The notes: generated by a model not told the origin, from the sequence alone. A stretch of 64,000 nucleotides of DNA from Alteripontixanthobacter sp. (GCA_039968605.1 JBDVPM010000008.1:2098968-2162967), one strand, 5' to 3'; counted from the first letter of the stretch, positions 51,458 to 61,259 are shown. A program made the numbers and translations.

Positions 51458-53611
51458 TTAAAAACTCGTCCTGACGCTCAGCTTGAAATTGCGGCCGGTG
51501 ATCGGCACGAAATCCTTGGTGAAGCTGGCATGGTGGCGGCCGACGACATCGAAAATATTGTCCACCTTGCCGATAACCGTCACGCCGGGGCGATCGGCGA
51601 AGGGGGCCCAGGTGACCGAGGCATTCACCAAGGTGAAATCGTCGGTGACGGTTTCGAACGGGGCGACATCGTCCTGCTCGGCAAACCATTGCACTTCACC
51701 GCGAACATCGAACGGGCCGGTGCCGACTTCCGCGGCGCCGTATAGCGACCAAGGCGGGATGCGCGGCAAATTGGTGCCGTTATCGCGTTCGGCGCGCACA
51801 TATTCGGCGCGCAGATCGGTCAGGAAGCGGAAGTCCTCGCCTTCCGCGAAATTGAGCACCACCTGCCCTTCAGCGCCGTAATAATCGGCATCTTCCTGCA
51901 GATAGGCGAATACGGGCAGATCCTCCTCCTCCGCTCCGGTCGCGGACAGGAATATGTAATCATCGAACGCGGTATAGAACGCTGCCAGCGATAGATCGGC
52001 GATGCCGATGCTTCCACGCGCCGACAATTCGCCGCCAATGGCCGATTCCTTGGTCAGTGCCGGATTGCCGATTTCGAACGCTTGCGTGGCAATGTGCGGA
52101 CCGGCCGAATAGAGTTCCTGTGCGGAGGGCGCGCGCTCAGTGTAGCTTGCGCTCGCACCCAGCCGCAGCCCGGCGGGGATCTGGTAGGCCAGGCCGAGCG
52201 CCCCGCTGATCGTACCGAAATCGCGCGAAAGGCCGAGCGGCTGGCTATCCACGCTGGTTGTTTCGAACCGTCCGCCGAATTCGACCTGCAACGGTCCGTC
52301 GCCGAGTTCCTGCAAAGCGAAAACCGCGAAGCTTTCGGTGCGGTTGGGCGGCACGAAAGCCTCTTCGCCAACCGCTTCGAAATCGCGGAACAGATATTGC
52401 ACGCCGACCGCCCCGCGCAGCGGGCCGGTTTCGCTCTGGACCAGTTCCAGCCGCGCTTCGATGCCTTCGACATCGAACACCGTGCCCACTTCCTCGCCTT
52501 CGAATTCGGTATGGGTGTAATTGGAATAGCCGCCCCGGAAATTCAGCGTTTCGAAGAAACCGCTGCCTAGATCGACTTCCGCCAACATGCCGTAGCGATA
52601 TTGGCGCAGGTCGATGGTGACACGCTCTTCACCTTCCTCTTCGCCTGCTTCTTCTTCGCCCTCGCCCTCCTCGCCATGGTGGTGGCCGGCTCCGGGCCGT
52701 CCAGGCACCCCGTAAAGCGTGTCGTAAATCCCGGCGGAGAAGCCGATGGTCCCACCCGCGCCAATGTAGGAAAAGCCGACATTGCCCGATGCGGTTTCGG
52801 TAAAGCTGTTGGGCACAAACCCTTCCTGCGCGGCAGCTTCGCGCAGCTCTTCTGCCTCGTCCAGTTCGCCCTCGGCAGCTTCCTCGGCCGCCTCGGCAAG
52901 AATTTCTGCGCGCAAGGTGGGCGCAACGGTGAAGCCGCCGACATCGAAATCGTCGGTGTTGCGATAGCTGCCATCGACATGGACCACGAAGCTGTTGCCG
53001 ATCGGCACGTCGAGCGAGGCTGCGCCTTCGTACAGGTTCGACGCGGTATCGCCTGCAAACAATGCGTCGACATGCACCGGCTCGTCCGGAACACGGCGCG
53101 GGATACGCTTGTCGATCACATTGACTACGCCGCCGATTGCCTGGCTGCCATAGAGCAGCACGGCAGGGCCGCGCAGCACTTCGATCCGCTCCGCCGTCAG
53201 CGGATCGATCGACACCGCATGATCGACGCTGAGATTGGACACGTCGAGCACGCCGATACCATCGACCAAAGTGCGGATTCGTTCGCCCTGTAGCCCGCGC
53301 AGCACCGGGCGCGAGGAGCCGGGAGCGAAAGCAGTGGTGGAAACGCCGGGCAGTTCCTGCAGCGTCTCGCCCAGCTGTCCGGCCAGTTCGCGCTGCAATT
53401 CGGCACCTTCGATGATCGATGTACCGGCCAGAATATCGAGCTCGCGCAGGCCCTGGGCGCTGACGATGATGATGCCTTCCTCGTCCATTTGCCGGTTATG
53501 GACATCGTCCTCGGGCGGCTGGGCATCTTGGGCATGGGCTGGAAAGGCGAGGGTTGCGGTGGAGGCCAACAGGATAGCGGGTGCGAACCGAGCTTGTTTA
53601 TGTAACAACAT
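51458..53611 (-). CDS. TonB-dependent receptor, ZnuD-like (zinc?)
   Basis: This 717-residue outer-membrane receptor has a signal peptide (ARFAPAILLASTATLAFPAHA), a plug domain (LRGLQGERIRTLVDGIGVLD and IEVLRGPAVLLYGSQAIGGV) and a barrel ending in Phe (KLSVRTSF). A loop near residues 310-340 is His- and Glu-rich (GAGHHHGEEGEGEEE), as in zinc receptors of the ZnuD type. Substrate zinc is inferred. The ATG at 53611 overlaps an inverted repeat (53599-53612). The frame is open upstream but that part has no signal peptide. Confidence 0.85.
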   Translation of the reverse strand: MLLHKQARFAPAILLASTATLAFPAHAQDAQPPEDDVHNRQMDEEGIIIVSAQGLRELDILAGTSIIEGAELQRELAGQLGETLQELPGVSTTAFAPGSSRPVLRGLQGERIRTLVDGIGVLDVSNLSVDHAVSIDPLTAERIEVLRGPAVLLYGSQAIGGVVNVIDKRIPRRVPDEPVHVDALFAGDTASNLYEGAASLDVPIGNSFVVHVDGSYRNTDDFDVGGFTVAPTLRAEILAEAAEEAAEGELDEAEELREAAAQEGFVPNSFTETASGNVGFSYIGAGGTIGFSAGIYDTLYGVPGRPGAGHHHGEEGEGEEEAGEEEGEERVTIDLRQYRYGMLAEVDLGSGFFETLNFRGGYSNYTHTEFEGEEVGTVFDVEGIEARLELVQSETGPLRGAVGVQYLFRDFEAVGEEAFVPPNRTESFAVFALQELGDGPLQVEFGGRFETTSVDSQPLGLSRDFGTISGALGLAYQIPAGLRLGASASYTERAPSAQELYSAGPHIATQAFEIGNPALTKESAIGGELSARGSIGIADLSLAAFYTAFDDYIFLSATGAEEEDLPVFAYLQEDADYYGAEGQVVLNFAEGEDFRFLTDLRAEYVRAERDNGTNLPRIPPWSLYGAAEVGTGPFDVRGEVQWFAEQDDVAPFETVTDDFTLVNASVTWAPFADRPGVTVIGKVDNIFDVVGRHHASFTKDFVPITGRNFKLSVRTSF

Positions 53612-53612
53612 A
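53599..53612. promoter_or_regulatory. Inverted repeat at the TonB receptor start, possible Zur-type operator
   Basis: TATGTAACAACATA is a perfect inverted repeat (TATGT-N4-ACATA) lying across the start codon. Zur and Fur operators are AT-rich palindromes containing TGTTATA-type arms, so this could bind such a regulator, but the match is partial and position over the start is unusual. Confidence 0.25.
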
Positions 53613-53841
53613 TCGTGGCCAATAGCGCCAAGCTCGTTCAAGGCAACCCAAATCGACGCCCGGCTCGATAAACGGCATCGAGACCGCGACGAATGGCCGC
53701 AACCCAGCCCGCTGGCGAAGCGAGGCGGCGCGAGACGAGCGCGTGAAATGCACGTGTTTGGTTCCAAGCAAAGCACCGCACGGCACGCGCCGATCCGCGC
53801 CCGGAAACACCCGGCAACACAGATCGACATCGAAAGAAAAC

Positions 53842-53916
53842 TGGAGCGGGCGAGGCGATTCGAACGCCCGACCCCAACCTTGGCAAGGTTGTGCTCTACC
53901 CCTGAGCTACGCCCGC
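53842..53916 (-). tRNA. tRNA-Gly (anticodon GCC)
   Basis: Read on the minus strand from 53916: acceptor GCGGGCG pairs with CGCCCGC, D-arm GCTCAGGGGTAGAGC, anticodon arm CAACC-TTGCCAA-GGTTG with anticodon GCC, T-loop TTCGAAT, and an encoded CCA end at 53842-53844. All arms pair. It lies between the TonB receptor gene and the thioredoxin gene. Confidence 0.96.
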
Positions 53917-54128
53917 TCACTGGCGCTCACCGCATGGTGCGGCGCTTGGCCGCTGCGGTGGGGAGGCGGGCGATTAGCAGCGGTATGCGCACCCGGCAAG
54001 GGGAAAATCGCGCCCCGCCCGCTATGCGTGATTACCCTTCACAAATGCGCAGGAAGGCCCACATTGGCCGCTCACGCGTCAACCTGTCGAGACGCTACGC
54101 AGATCACACGAGTATAAGGGGAATTGCA

Positions 54129-55064
54129 TTGGCCAGCGCCGGACCAGCAGCAGGATTGAGCATCGAGGAACAAAAGGCTGTCCAGCAGTTCAAGACCGAT
54201 GTCGTCGATCCATCGATGACCAAGCTGGTCATTCTGGATTTCTGGGCCGAATGGTGCGGGCCGTGCAAGGCGCTGACCCCGATGCTGGAAAAGGTCGCGG
54301 CGGAATATGCCGATAAGGGCGTGGTGCTGGCCAAGATTAATGTCGATGAGCAGCAATTCATCGCCAGCCAGTTCCAGGTCCAGTCGATCCCCACCGTTTA
54401 CGCGATGTTCCAGGGCCAGCCGGTGGCCGACCTGACTCAGGCACGCAGCGAATCCCAGCTTAAGGGCGTGCTCGACCAGTTGCTGGAAAAACTGCCCATC
54501 GGCGATGCAGGCGGCGGCGGTGCGTCCGATCCCGCGCAAGACGTGTCGCAATTCGTGACCATGGGCGAACAGGTGCTGGCGGAAGGCGATGCGGAGCGTG
54601 CGGCGGGCGTTTTTTCGCAGGTCGTCCAGATGGCGCCCGATAATGCCGCAGCGCAAGCGGGGCTGATCCGCGCGCTGGTGGCGCTGGGCCAGGCAGATCA
54701 GGCACGCGCGGCGCATGATGCGCTGCCGCCTGAAATGCAGTCCGACCCGCTGGTGGAGCAGGCTCGCAGCGCGCTGGAGCTGGCCGGAACCGATGTCGAT
54801 CCGGGCGAGCTGCAGACCTTGCGCGCAGCGGCGGCGGAAAGCCCCGCCGATATGGAGGCGCAATTCGCTTTCGCCGAGGCCGCCTATGCCGCGAATGAGC
54901 GGGACGAGGCGGCCGATGTGCTGCTGCGGATGGTTGGCAGCCAGCCGGAATGGAACGATGGCGCCGCGAAGGCCAAGCTGCTGCAGATTTTCGAAGCCGT
55001 GGGTCTGGAAGATCCCTGGGTGGTGGCGACCAGGCGCAAGCTTTCGCGAATCCTGTTCGGATAA
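54129..55064 (+). CDS. YbbN-like thioredoxin/TPR co-chaperone
   Basis: The product (311 aa) joins an N-terminal thioredoxin domain (LDFWAEWCGPCKALTPMLEK, active site WCGPC) to a helical TPR-like C-terminus (DAERAAGVFSQVVQMAPDNA, YAANERDEAADVLLRMVGSQ). YbbN/CnoX proteins act as chaperedoxins that protect folding proteins during stress. The most likely start is TTG 54129 with an AAGGGG site; earlier codons run into tRNA and non-coding sequence. It is 10 bases before the LON-domain gene, likely an operon. Confidence 0.88.
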   Translation: MASAGPAAGLSIEEQKAVQQFKTDVVDPSMTKLVILDFWAEWCGPCKALTPMLEKVAAEYADKGVVLAKINVDEQQFIASQFQVQSIPTVYAMFQGQPVADLTQARSESQLKGVLDQLLEKLPIGDAGGGGASDPAQDVSQFVTMGEQVLAEGDAERAAGVFSQVVQMAPDNAAAQAGLIRALVALGQADQARAAHDALPPEMQSDPLVEQARSALELAGTDVDPGELQTLRAAAAESPADMEAQFAFAEAAYAANERDEAADVLLRMVGSQPEWNDGAAKAKLLQIFEAVGLEDPWVVATRRKLSRILFG

Positions 55065-55074
55065 GCGCACCCTG

Positions 55075-55692
55075 ATGGTCGAAACCACCACCCGCCTGTC
55101 GATATTCCCGCTACCCGGGGCGATCCTGTTTCCCGGGCTGCAATTGCCTTTGCACATTTTCGAGCCGCGTTACCGCGCGCTGGTGGGCGATTCGCTGGTG
55201 CGCGACCGGCGGATTGCGATGATCCAACCGCAGCGACCCGAGGAAGGTGCGCCGCTGTTTTCTATCGGCTGCGTGGGGCGGATCGACGATGTCGAGGCGT
55301 TGGAGGATGGCCGCTATAATGTGGTGCTGGAAGGCGAAAGCCGCTTCCGCCTGCTGCGCGAACGCGATGCCGGAACCGCCTTTCGCCAGATCGACGCGGA
55401 GATAATCGAGGAAAGCGAAGCGTTGCTGAGCAATGTCGAGCGCGCCGGCTTCGAGCAGGAAGCCCGCCGCTTTGCCGATAAGCAGGGCTATTCGGTGGAC
55501 TGGAATTCGGTCGAGCGGCTGGACGATGTCACGCTGATCAACGGAGTGGCCCAGATCGCTCCCTTCGATCCCGCAGCCAAACAGGCGCTGCTGGAAGCCG
55601 ACACGATTCCCGAACGCTGCGAATTGCTGATCCAGCTGATGCAGTTCTTCGGCCGCACCGATGGCGACGATGACCGGGTGACGTTGCAGTAG
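55075..55692 (+). CDS. LON substrate-binding domain protein
   Basis: The product (205 aa) is a stand-alone LON N-terminal domain: LSIFPLPGAILFPGLQLPLH followed by IFEPRYRALVGDSLVRDRRI and CVGRIDDVEALEDGRYNVVL. It lacks ATPase and peptidase domains. Such proteins are common next to YbbN-like genes in alphaproteobacteria and their role is not defined. It starts 10 bases after the thioredoxin gene. Confidence 0.9.
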   Translation: MVETTTRLSIFPLPGAILFPGLQLPLHIFEPRYRALVGDSLVRDRRIAMIQPQRPEEGAPLFSIGCVGRIDDVEALEDGRYNVVLEGESRFRLLRERDAGTAFRQIDAEIIEESEALLSNVERAGFEQEARRFADKQGYSVDWNSVERLDDVTLINGVAQIAPFDPAAKQALLEADTIPERCELLIQLMQFFGRTDGDDDRVTLQ

Positions 55693-55743
55693 GCTTCGGC
55701 AGGTGCGTTTTCGTCTGGCGCGGCCGGGCCGCAGCCAACACGC

Positions 55744-56367
55744 TCACACTACGAAACTGCCGCGCAGTCCGTCGATGATATACTGCGCGGCCAGTGCGGC
55801 GAGCAACACGCCCAGCAGGCGCGTGATGACCGCTTCCACCCGCGCGCCGAACAGCCGCATCAGCGGACGTGCGCCGATCAGTGCGACCATGGTCAGCAGC
55901 AGGACCAGCGCCAGCGCGCCGAGGATTACCAGCGTCTGTTCGGTGCCTTCCGCTTCGTTCATCAACAGCATGACCGCTGCGATCGCGCCCGGTCCGGCCA
56001 GCATCGGCATAGCCATCGGGAAGACCGACACATCCTCTACCTCCGGATCGGCGGCGACTTTTTCCGCCCGGTCCTCGCGCCGCTGGGTACGTTTTTCGAA
56101 CACCATTTCGAAGGCGATAAAGAACAGCATCAATCCGCCCGCGATGCGAAACGCGTCGAGCTCGATATGGAGCGCGCCGAGCAGATCTTCGCCGAAAAGG
56201 GCGAAGATAAGCAGGATGATGGCGGCGATCACACAGGCGCGAATCGCCATGGTTCGCGCCTGCGCCGAAGTCGCACCCTTCGTCAGCCCGGCATAGATCG
56301 GCGCGCAGCCCGGCGGATCGATCACCACGAACAGCGTGATGAATGCGGAGATGAACAGTTCGGTCAT
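55744..56367 (-). CDS. MarC family membrane protein
   Basis: The product (207 aa from ATG 56367) has six hydrophobic segments: FISAFITLFVVIDPPGCAPI, VIAAIILLIFALFGED, RIAGGLMLFFIAFEMVFEK, then FPMAMPMLAGPGAIAAVMLL and LALVLLLTMVALIGA. VxDPxGxxP and LAGPGAI are the MarC signatures. The substrate is unknown. It lies just after two lipoprotein genes and is co-directional with them. Confidence 0.93.
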   Translation of the reverse strand: MTELFISAFITLFVVIDPPGCAPIYAGLTKGATSAQARTMAIRACVIAAIILLIFALFGEDLLGALHIELDAFRIAGGLMLFFIAFEMVFEKRTQRREDRAEKVAADPEVEDVSVFPMAMPMLAGPGAIAAVMLLMNEAEGTEQTLVILGALALVLLLTMVALIGARPLMRLFGARVEAVITRLLGVLLAALAAQYIIDGLRGSFVV

Positions 56368-56368
56368 G

Positions 56369-57064
56369 TCAGCGAGCCTCCACCACGTCGCGCAGCACAT
56401 TCTGGTGGCGCACGCCGTCCCACAATCCCACCGAAACCACACGCGATCCATCGGGGCGCACGACATATTCATAGCTGAGCGACTGGTCGCGCGACAATCC
56501 GCGGCGCATCTTCACCCCTTGCGCCGGCGCCGATAGCGCAACGGTCGGCTGGCCTTCGCAGCTGGCGGTTTGCAGGTTCTGGACTTGCGGAGCTGGCCGA
56601 GGCTCATCCAGCCCGTCGCCATGGCTCATCACCCAGCGCCATTCCCCCGCGCCGTCATGCCCGAAATACTGCCAGACGGTGGTGTAATAACCAGCCTGAT
56701 CGCCCCACGAGATCGCGCCGGTTGTAACGCCGGTTCGCCCGTCGCAGGACATGAAGGCGGAATGCGGTTGCCATGCGATCGGCATCGCCTGCTCGCCTTG
56801 GGCCGCCAACCAGCGGAGCGCGCCGGTGGGCTGCGGCGTGAATGTAACCGCCTTGGGCGAAGCGCGCGCGGTGAGTGCGGCGTAAGCGCTGCCGGCCTGA
56901 GCTTCACGGTTCATTGCGATGTCTTCGCCGAGAACCGGATAAGCCGCCAGCGCCGCACTGTGGAAAGTCGGCGCGGGCTCGGCCTGTGTCACAGGAGGCA
57001 CGCCGGCGCAGGCGCTCAATCCCAGCAGGGCAAACGCACCAATGATCGAAGCAAGCTGGTTCAT
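56369..57064 (-). CDS. Hypothetical lipoprotein, tandem copy 2
   Basis: The product (231 aa) has a lipoprotein signal (IIGAFALLGLSACAG, Cys at residue 19). The mature part contains the core FMSCDGRTGVTTGAISWGDQ followed by GYYTTVWQYFG, closely parallel to the gene before it (MSCDGRTAISQGKF and YYATVWEQQGD). The stop-start overlap with that gene is 4 bases. Function unknown; both look like periplasmic proteins of a small paralogous pair that arose by duplication. Confidence 0.75.
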   Translation of the reverse strand: MNQLASIIGAFALLGLSACAGVPPVTQAEPAPTFHSAALAAYPVLGEDIAMNREAQAGSAYAALTARASPKAVTFTPQPTGALRWLAAQGEQAMPIAWQPHSAFMSCDGRTGVTTGAISWGDQAGYYTTVWQYFGHDGAGEWRWVMSHGDGLDEPRPAPQVQNLQTASCEGQPTVALSAPAQGVKMRRGLSRDQSLSYEYVVRPDGSRVVSVGLWDGVRHQNVLRDVVEAR

Positions 57065-57843
57065 GGCCGGACATATGCCCCATCGGCCGACACTTCGAAA
57101 TCGAGCGCTTCCTGCCACGCGCCATCCTGCCACAGCTGCGAGCGGAACACGCGCCGCCCGTCCTCGACATGCGTTGCGGACCAGGCCAGCGTACCGTCGC
57201 GCGACAGCTTCGCGCCCGGTTGCTCTGCGGCCAGCGGTGCTGCGGTCGGACGGTTATCGCCCCGCGCGCAATCGGCCACCATGCCCTGCACCATCGGTAT
57301 CGCCTCGACCACGATGATGTCCGCATCCTCCGGCTCTGCAGGCGCGGCGCGCGTTTCCCTGGCGGTCAGCACGGCATCGGGCGCGGCAGTGTCGTAAACA
57401 TAGCGGTAGGTCCGGTCGCCTTGCTGTTCCCAGACGGTGGCGTAATAACCCCAATCGCCATCCGGATCGGCAAACTTGCCCTGCGATATAGCGGTTCGCC
57501 CGTCGCAGCTCATCCACACCGCCAGCGGAGTCCATTGCACGGCCCTGGCCGGATCATCCTGGGCGAGCCAGGGCTTGGCCTCGACCAGCCCCCCACGCCC
57601 ATGGATCATCGCGCCATCGGCGGCGAATTCACGAAAAGCGGTCCATTGCCCGTCTTCGCGCGCGGCGCGGGCAAAGGCAATTTCGGCGGCCACAACCTTG
57701 CTCGGCTGCGCCGCGCCCGGGGCACCCGCCAGCGCCCGCTCGATCTGGGCGCGCGGCATTCTGGGCGGCCCGCCGCTGCAGGCGGCAAGGCCCAATGCGG
57801 CGATGAGAGCGGTGATCATGGCGGGGCTGAGTATGCGGTTCAT
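57061..57843 (-). CDS. Hypothetical lipoprotein, tandem copy 1
   Basis: The product (260 aa) begins with a lipoprotein signal (MITALIAALGLAACSGG). It has ARAAREDGQWTAFREFAADG and WMSCDGRTAISQGKFADPDG, the second shared with the downstream paralog. The first part resembles SnoaL/NTF2-type domains (FAADGAMIHGRGGLVEAKPWL), a fold used for ligand binding or catalysis. Function unknown. It is preceded by folD on the same strand and starts 60 bases after the folD stop codon. Confidence 0.75.
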   Translation of the reverse strand: MNRILSPAMITALIAALGLAACSGGPPRMPRAQIERALAGAPGAAQPSKVVAAEIAFARAAREDGQWTAFREFAADGAMIHGRGGLVEAKPWLAQDDPARAVQWTPLAVWMSCDGRTAISQGKFADPDGDWGYYATVWEQQGDRTYRYVYDTAAPDAVLTARETRAAPAEPEDADIIVVEAIPMVQGMVADCARGDNRPTAAPLAAEQPGAKLSRDGTLAWSATHVEDGRRVFRSQLWQDGAWQEALDFEVSADGAYVRP

Positions 57844-57902
57844 GTCTGCCCCCTTATCCGCTCGGTCACGCCTTGTCGAAGGTAGTGAAACGCGCGAAAC
57901 GC

Positions 57903-58796
57903 CTAAAGTTCGTCCGGGACATCCAGCCGGGCATTGCGGTGCGCCGCGACCAGCGTATTGCGCAGCAACACCGCGATGGTCATCGGGCCGACACCGCCGG
58001 GAACAGGCGTGATGGCCGCGGCCTTCTGCGATGCTTCGCCAAACGCCACATCGCCAACCAGCCGGCCCTTGGTGTCACCGGGTTCGGGATCGAGCCGGTT
58101 GATGCCCACATCGATGACCGTGGCGCCTTCCTTCAGCCAGTCCGCCTTGACCATTTCCGCCCGGCCAGCAGCGGCCACCACGATATCTGCACGGCTCACC
58201 ACCGTGGGCAGATCCTTGGTGCGGCTATGCGCGATGGTCACTGTGGCATTTGCATCGAGCAGCAATTGCGCCATCGGCTTGCCGACGATGTTGGACCGGC
58301 CGATCACCACCGCCTCCAGCCCGGACAAATCGCCCAAGCGGTCGGTCAGCAGCATCATGCAGCCCAGCGGGGTGCAAGGCACGAAGCCATTCTGGCCGAC
58401 CGACAGCCGGCCGGCATTGATTACGTGAAACCCGTCGACATCCTTGTCCGGCGAAATCGCGGAGATGATCGCCTGCTCGTCCAGATGTGCGGGCAGCGGA
58501 AGCTGGACGAGAATACCGTCCACCGCCGGATCGTCATTGAGCTGGCGGATCAAGTCCAGCAGGTCCGGCTGGACGGTGTTGTCGTCGAGCAGATGCGTGA
58601 AGCTGGCCATATTGGCCGCCAAAGTGGCCTTGCCCTTGGAACGGACATAGACCTGGCTGGCCGCATCGTCCCCCACCAGCACCACGGCAAGGCCTGCCTT
58701 GCGGCCCGCCTTGGCTTCGAATTCTGCCGCGAGCGTGCCGACCTTCTCGCGCAGTTTGAGCGCAAAGGCCTTTCCGTCGATGATCTGTGCACTCAT
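57903..58796 (-). CDS. folD: Bifunctional methylene-tetrahydrofolate dehydrogenase/cyclohydrolase
   Basis: FolD (297 aa) interconverts one-carbon folates. Family motifs: [20 protein letters not shown] (catalytic Lys), [52 protein letters not shown] and [19 protein letters not shown]. The ATG at 58796 gives the usual [12 protein letters not shown] start. It follows yggT by 7 bases in the same direction. Confidence 0.97.
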   Translation of the reverse strand: MSAQIIDGKAFALKLREKVGTLAAEFEAKAGRKAGLAVVLVGDDAASQVYVRSKGKATLAANMASFTHLLDDNTVQPDLLDLIRQLNDDPAVDGILVQLPLPAHLDEQAIISAISPDKDVDGFHVINAGRLSVGQNGFVPCTPLGCMMLLTDRLGDLSGLEAVVIGRSNIVGKPMAQLLLDANATVTIAHSRTKDLPTVVSRADIVVAAAGRAEMVKADWLKEGATVIDVGINRLDPEPGDTKGRLVGDVAFGEASQKAAAITPVPGGVGPMTIAVLLRNTLVAAHRNARLDVPDEL

Positions 58797-58803
58797 TGTT
58801 TCG

Positions 58804-59097
58804 TCAGACCGTGGCGAGCGCGACATTGCGGATCACGATCATCAGCAGCTGGATGCCGATGATCAGGACCAGCGGACTGAAATCGATCGCTCCGGTAGAG
58901 GGCAGGATACGCCGCACCGGCCTGAGCACCGGATCGAGCAGCGCGTTGATCGAATTGTAGATGGCCGTGGCAAACTGGTTGGACTGGCTGACCACGTTGA
59001 ATGCGAACAGCAATCCGATCACGAATTGCACGATCACCAGCATGATCAGAACATTCGCCAGAACGGACAGGATTTCGTAAATTGTCAGGAGGAACAC
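58804..59097 (-). CDS. YggT family membrane protein
   Basis: The product (97 aa) has two hydrophobic segments ([20 protein letters not shown] and [20 protein letters not shown]) with [20 protein letters not shown] between, the YggT signature. YggT proteins are linked to membrane organisation or osmotic stress. It lies between argB and folD. Confidence 0.92.
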   Translation of the reverse strand: MFLLTIYEILSVLANVLIMLVIVQFVIGLLFAFNVVSQSNQFATAIYNSINALLDPVLRPVRRILPSTGAIDFSPLVLIIGIQLLMIVIRNVALATV

Positions 59098-59199
59098 GGG
59101 GCAGGATTACCTTTCTCGGTCAGGTGTATGACCTATATAACACGCGCCCCCGGTTTGGAAAGGGCGCATGGCGGGCAGCAGCGATGGATGGGCGGCGGA

Positions 59200-60096
59200 T
59201 CAGGCGCGGATCAACGTGCCCGCACCGCGTTCGGTGAAGAATTCCAGCAGCATCGCATGCGGCACGCGGCCATCCAGCACCACCGCCGCTTCGCAGCCTG
59301 CCTCCACAGCGGCGACGCAGGTTTCCAGCTTGGGGATCATACCGCCTGAAATCGTGCCGTCCTGCTGCAATTCGGCAATCCGCGCCGGGTCCAGATCGGT
59401 CAGCAACGTGCCCTGCTTGTCCAGCACCCCCGCCACGTCGGTCAGCAGGAACAGCCGCGCCGCTCCCAGTGCCCCGGCAATCGCGCCCGCCATCGTGTCG
59501 GCGTTGATATTGTAGGTATGGCCATCCTCGCCCGCAGCAATCGGCGCGATGATGGGGATCATCCCGGCAGACACCGCAGTATCCAGGATGGTCGTATCGA
59601 CGTGGGCCGGCTCGCCCACGAAGCCAAGGTCCAGCGCACGCTCGATATTACTGTCCGGATCGCGAACGGTCCGCTCCAGCTTGCGCGCGGTGACCAGGTT
59701 TCCATCCTTGCCCGACACGCCCAGCGCCTTGCCACCCGCCCCTGCGATCCAGCCGACCAACTGCTTGTTGATCGCGCCGGACAGGACCATCTCGGCAACT
59801 TCGGCGGTGGACTTGTCGGTCACGCGCAACCCGTCGACGAATTCGGTCTTCACGCCCAGCTTGTTCAGCATCTCGCCGATTTGCGGGCCTCCGCCATGCA
59901 CCACCACCGGATTGATCCCGACCGCTTTCAGCAGCACGATATCTTGTGCAAATTCGCGTGCCGCAGCCTCGTCGCCCATCGCATGGCCGCCATATTTCAC
60001 CACGAAGCTGCGTCCGGCATATTGCTGGAAATAGGGCAGCGCCTCGATCAGCACCTTGGCCTTGGCGGTCAGTCTGGTATTTTCGGTTCCGGTCAT
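59200..60096 (-). CDS. argB: N-acetylglutamate kinase
   Basis: ArgB (298 aa) phosphorylates N-acetylglutamate, the second step of arginine synthesis. Motifs: [40 protein letters not shown], and [20 protein letters not shown] in the ATP site. Length and sequence are typical of alphaproteobacteria. It runs leftward away from the nuclease genes. Confidence 0.97.
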   Translation of the reverse strand: MTGTENTRLTAKAKVLIEALPYFQQYAGRSFVVKYGGHAMGDEAAAREFAQDIVLLKAVGINPVVVHGGGPQIGEMLNKLGVKTEFVDGLRVTDKSTAEVAEMVLSGAINKQLVGWIAGAGGKALGVSGKDGNLVTARKLERTVRDPDSNIERALDLGFVGEPAHVDTTILDTAVSAGMIPIIAPIAAGEDGHTYNINADTMAGAIAGALGAARLFLLTDVAGVLDKQGTLLTDLDPARIAELQQDGTISGGMIPKLETCVAAVEAGCEAAVVLDGRVPHAMLLEFFTERGAGTLIRA

Positions 60097-60217
60097 CGCC
60101 GCCCCGCCTAGCGGCTGCGGAGCGCGGTGGAAAGCGTCAGCGCGAGGCTGGCGATAGCGCGGCCCTAGGCATTCATACGGAATTGGGCTGCCACGCGGCC
60201 TGCGTCATCCATTGGCG

Positions 60218-60658
60218 ATGCGCTGGATATTGTTGGTCATCCTGTTTCTTGCAGCCCTGCCGGTCATACCGGCGGCGCATGCACTGACCGATGCGATGAC
60301 CGGGGTGGTGAGCGGCGAACGCTTTGCCAAATGTACCGGATCGCCGCGGTTCACCTGCGTGGTCGATGGCGATACGCTGTGGCTGCGCGGCACCAAGATC
60401 CGCATCTCCGATATCAACACGCCCGAGATCTCCCGCCCCGGCTGCGCGCATGAGGCAAGGCTGGGCGCACTCGCCACGCAGCGTATTATCGGTTTGCTCA
60501 ATGCCGGGGCTTTCACCTTGGAACGCGAAGGCCGCGACGAGGATCGCTATGGCCGTAAATTGCGCGCCGTAAAGCGCGGTGGCCGCAGCCTGGGCGAGGT
60601 GCTGGTGGCCGAAGGTCTGGCGGAACGCTGGACCGGCCGCCGCCGCGATTGGTGCTGA
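60218..60658 (+). CDS. Secreted thermonuclease-like protein
   Basis: The product (146 aa) has a signal peptide (MRWILLVILFLAALPVIPAA) and an SNase-like domain: VVDGDTLWLRGTKIRISDIN with catalytic-type Asp and Arg, TPEISRPG (Glu), and RDEDRYGRKLRAVKRGG (second Arg). Staphylococcal nuclease relatives cut DNA and RNA; secretion suggests nutrient scavenging. A TTG at 60212 would add two residues. A second family member follows 49 bases later. Confidence 0.85.
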   Translation: MRWILLVILFLAALPVIPAAHALTDAMTGVVSGERFAKCTGSPRFTCVVDGDTLWLRGTKIRISDINTPEISRPGCAHEARLGALATQRIIGLLNAGAFTLEREGRDEDRYGRKLRAVKRGGRSLGEVLVAEGLAERWTGRRRDWC

Positions 60659-60707
60659 GCGGCATTCGGCGCTTCTCTCCGCTGCGCGCTTGGCATAGGG
60701 GGGCGCG

Positions 60708-61259
60708 ATGGTTCGTGCGCCCCATTTCGATGCCGCCTGGCAGCGCCGCCGCAAGTTTGCTCGCGCATGGCGCAGAGGGCGCGGCTGGTTGCTGTCGGGA
60801 TTGCTGATTGGCGCCGTGTGGTGGCTCACCTCCGGCCCCGGCTGGGGGTTGGGCGAGAAGTTCCGCAGTCAGTTCGGGATCGGTGCGGACTGGAGCGAGG
60901 GCAATGCCCGCTTCGCTATCTGTGGGGAACGATCGGCGCACGCCTGCGTGATCGATGGCGACACGGTGGTGATCGGGGATCGCCGCATTCGCCTGACCGG
61001 CTTCGACGCGCCGGAGCTGGACGGGGATTGCGAGGCGGAGCGGCTACTCGCCCGTCAATCGCGCGAGGCCCTGAAGGAATGGCTCAACCGCGGTGCTTGG
61101 CAGATGGATGGCGGAGCCGAGCCGCCGCGCGACCTTTATGGCAGGGAACTGCGCGCCGTCCGCCGGGTATCGGGGCAACAGGTGGAATGGCTGGATGAGG
61201 TCATGACCCGGCGCGGGCTGGCGCGGCGGGACCGGTCCGAGGCCGGTTGGTGCGATTGA
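60708..61259 (+). CDS. Membrane-anchored thermonuclease-like protein
   Basis: The product (183 aa) has an N-terminal transmembrane segment (GWLLSGLLIGAVWWLTSGPG) after a basic region (AAWQRRRKFARAWRRGRG), then an SNase-like domain (VIDGDTVVIGDRRIRLTGFD, APELDGDCEAE, PRDLYGRELRAVRRVSG). The active-site residue types match the first copy. The two are diverged tandem paralogs, one secreted and one anchored. Confidence 0.85.
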   Translation: MVRAPHFDAAWQRRRKFARAWRRGRGWLLSGLLIGAVWWLTSGPGWGLGEKFRSQFGIGADWSEGNARFAICGERSAHACVIDGDTVVIGDRRIRLTGFDAPELDGDCEAERLLARQSREALKEWLNRGAWQMDGGAEPPRDLYGRELRAVRRVSGQQVEWLDEVMTRRGLARRDRSEAGWCD

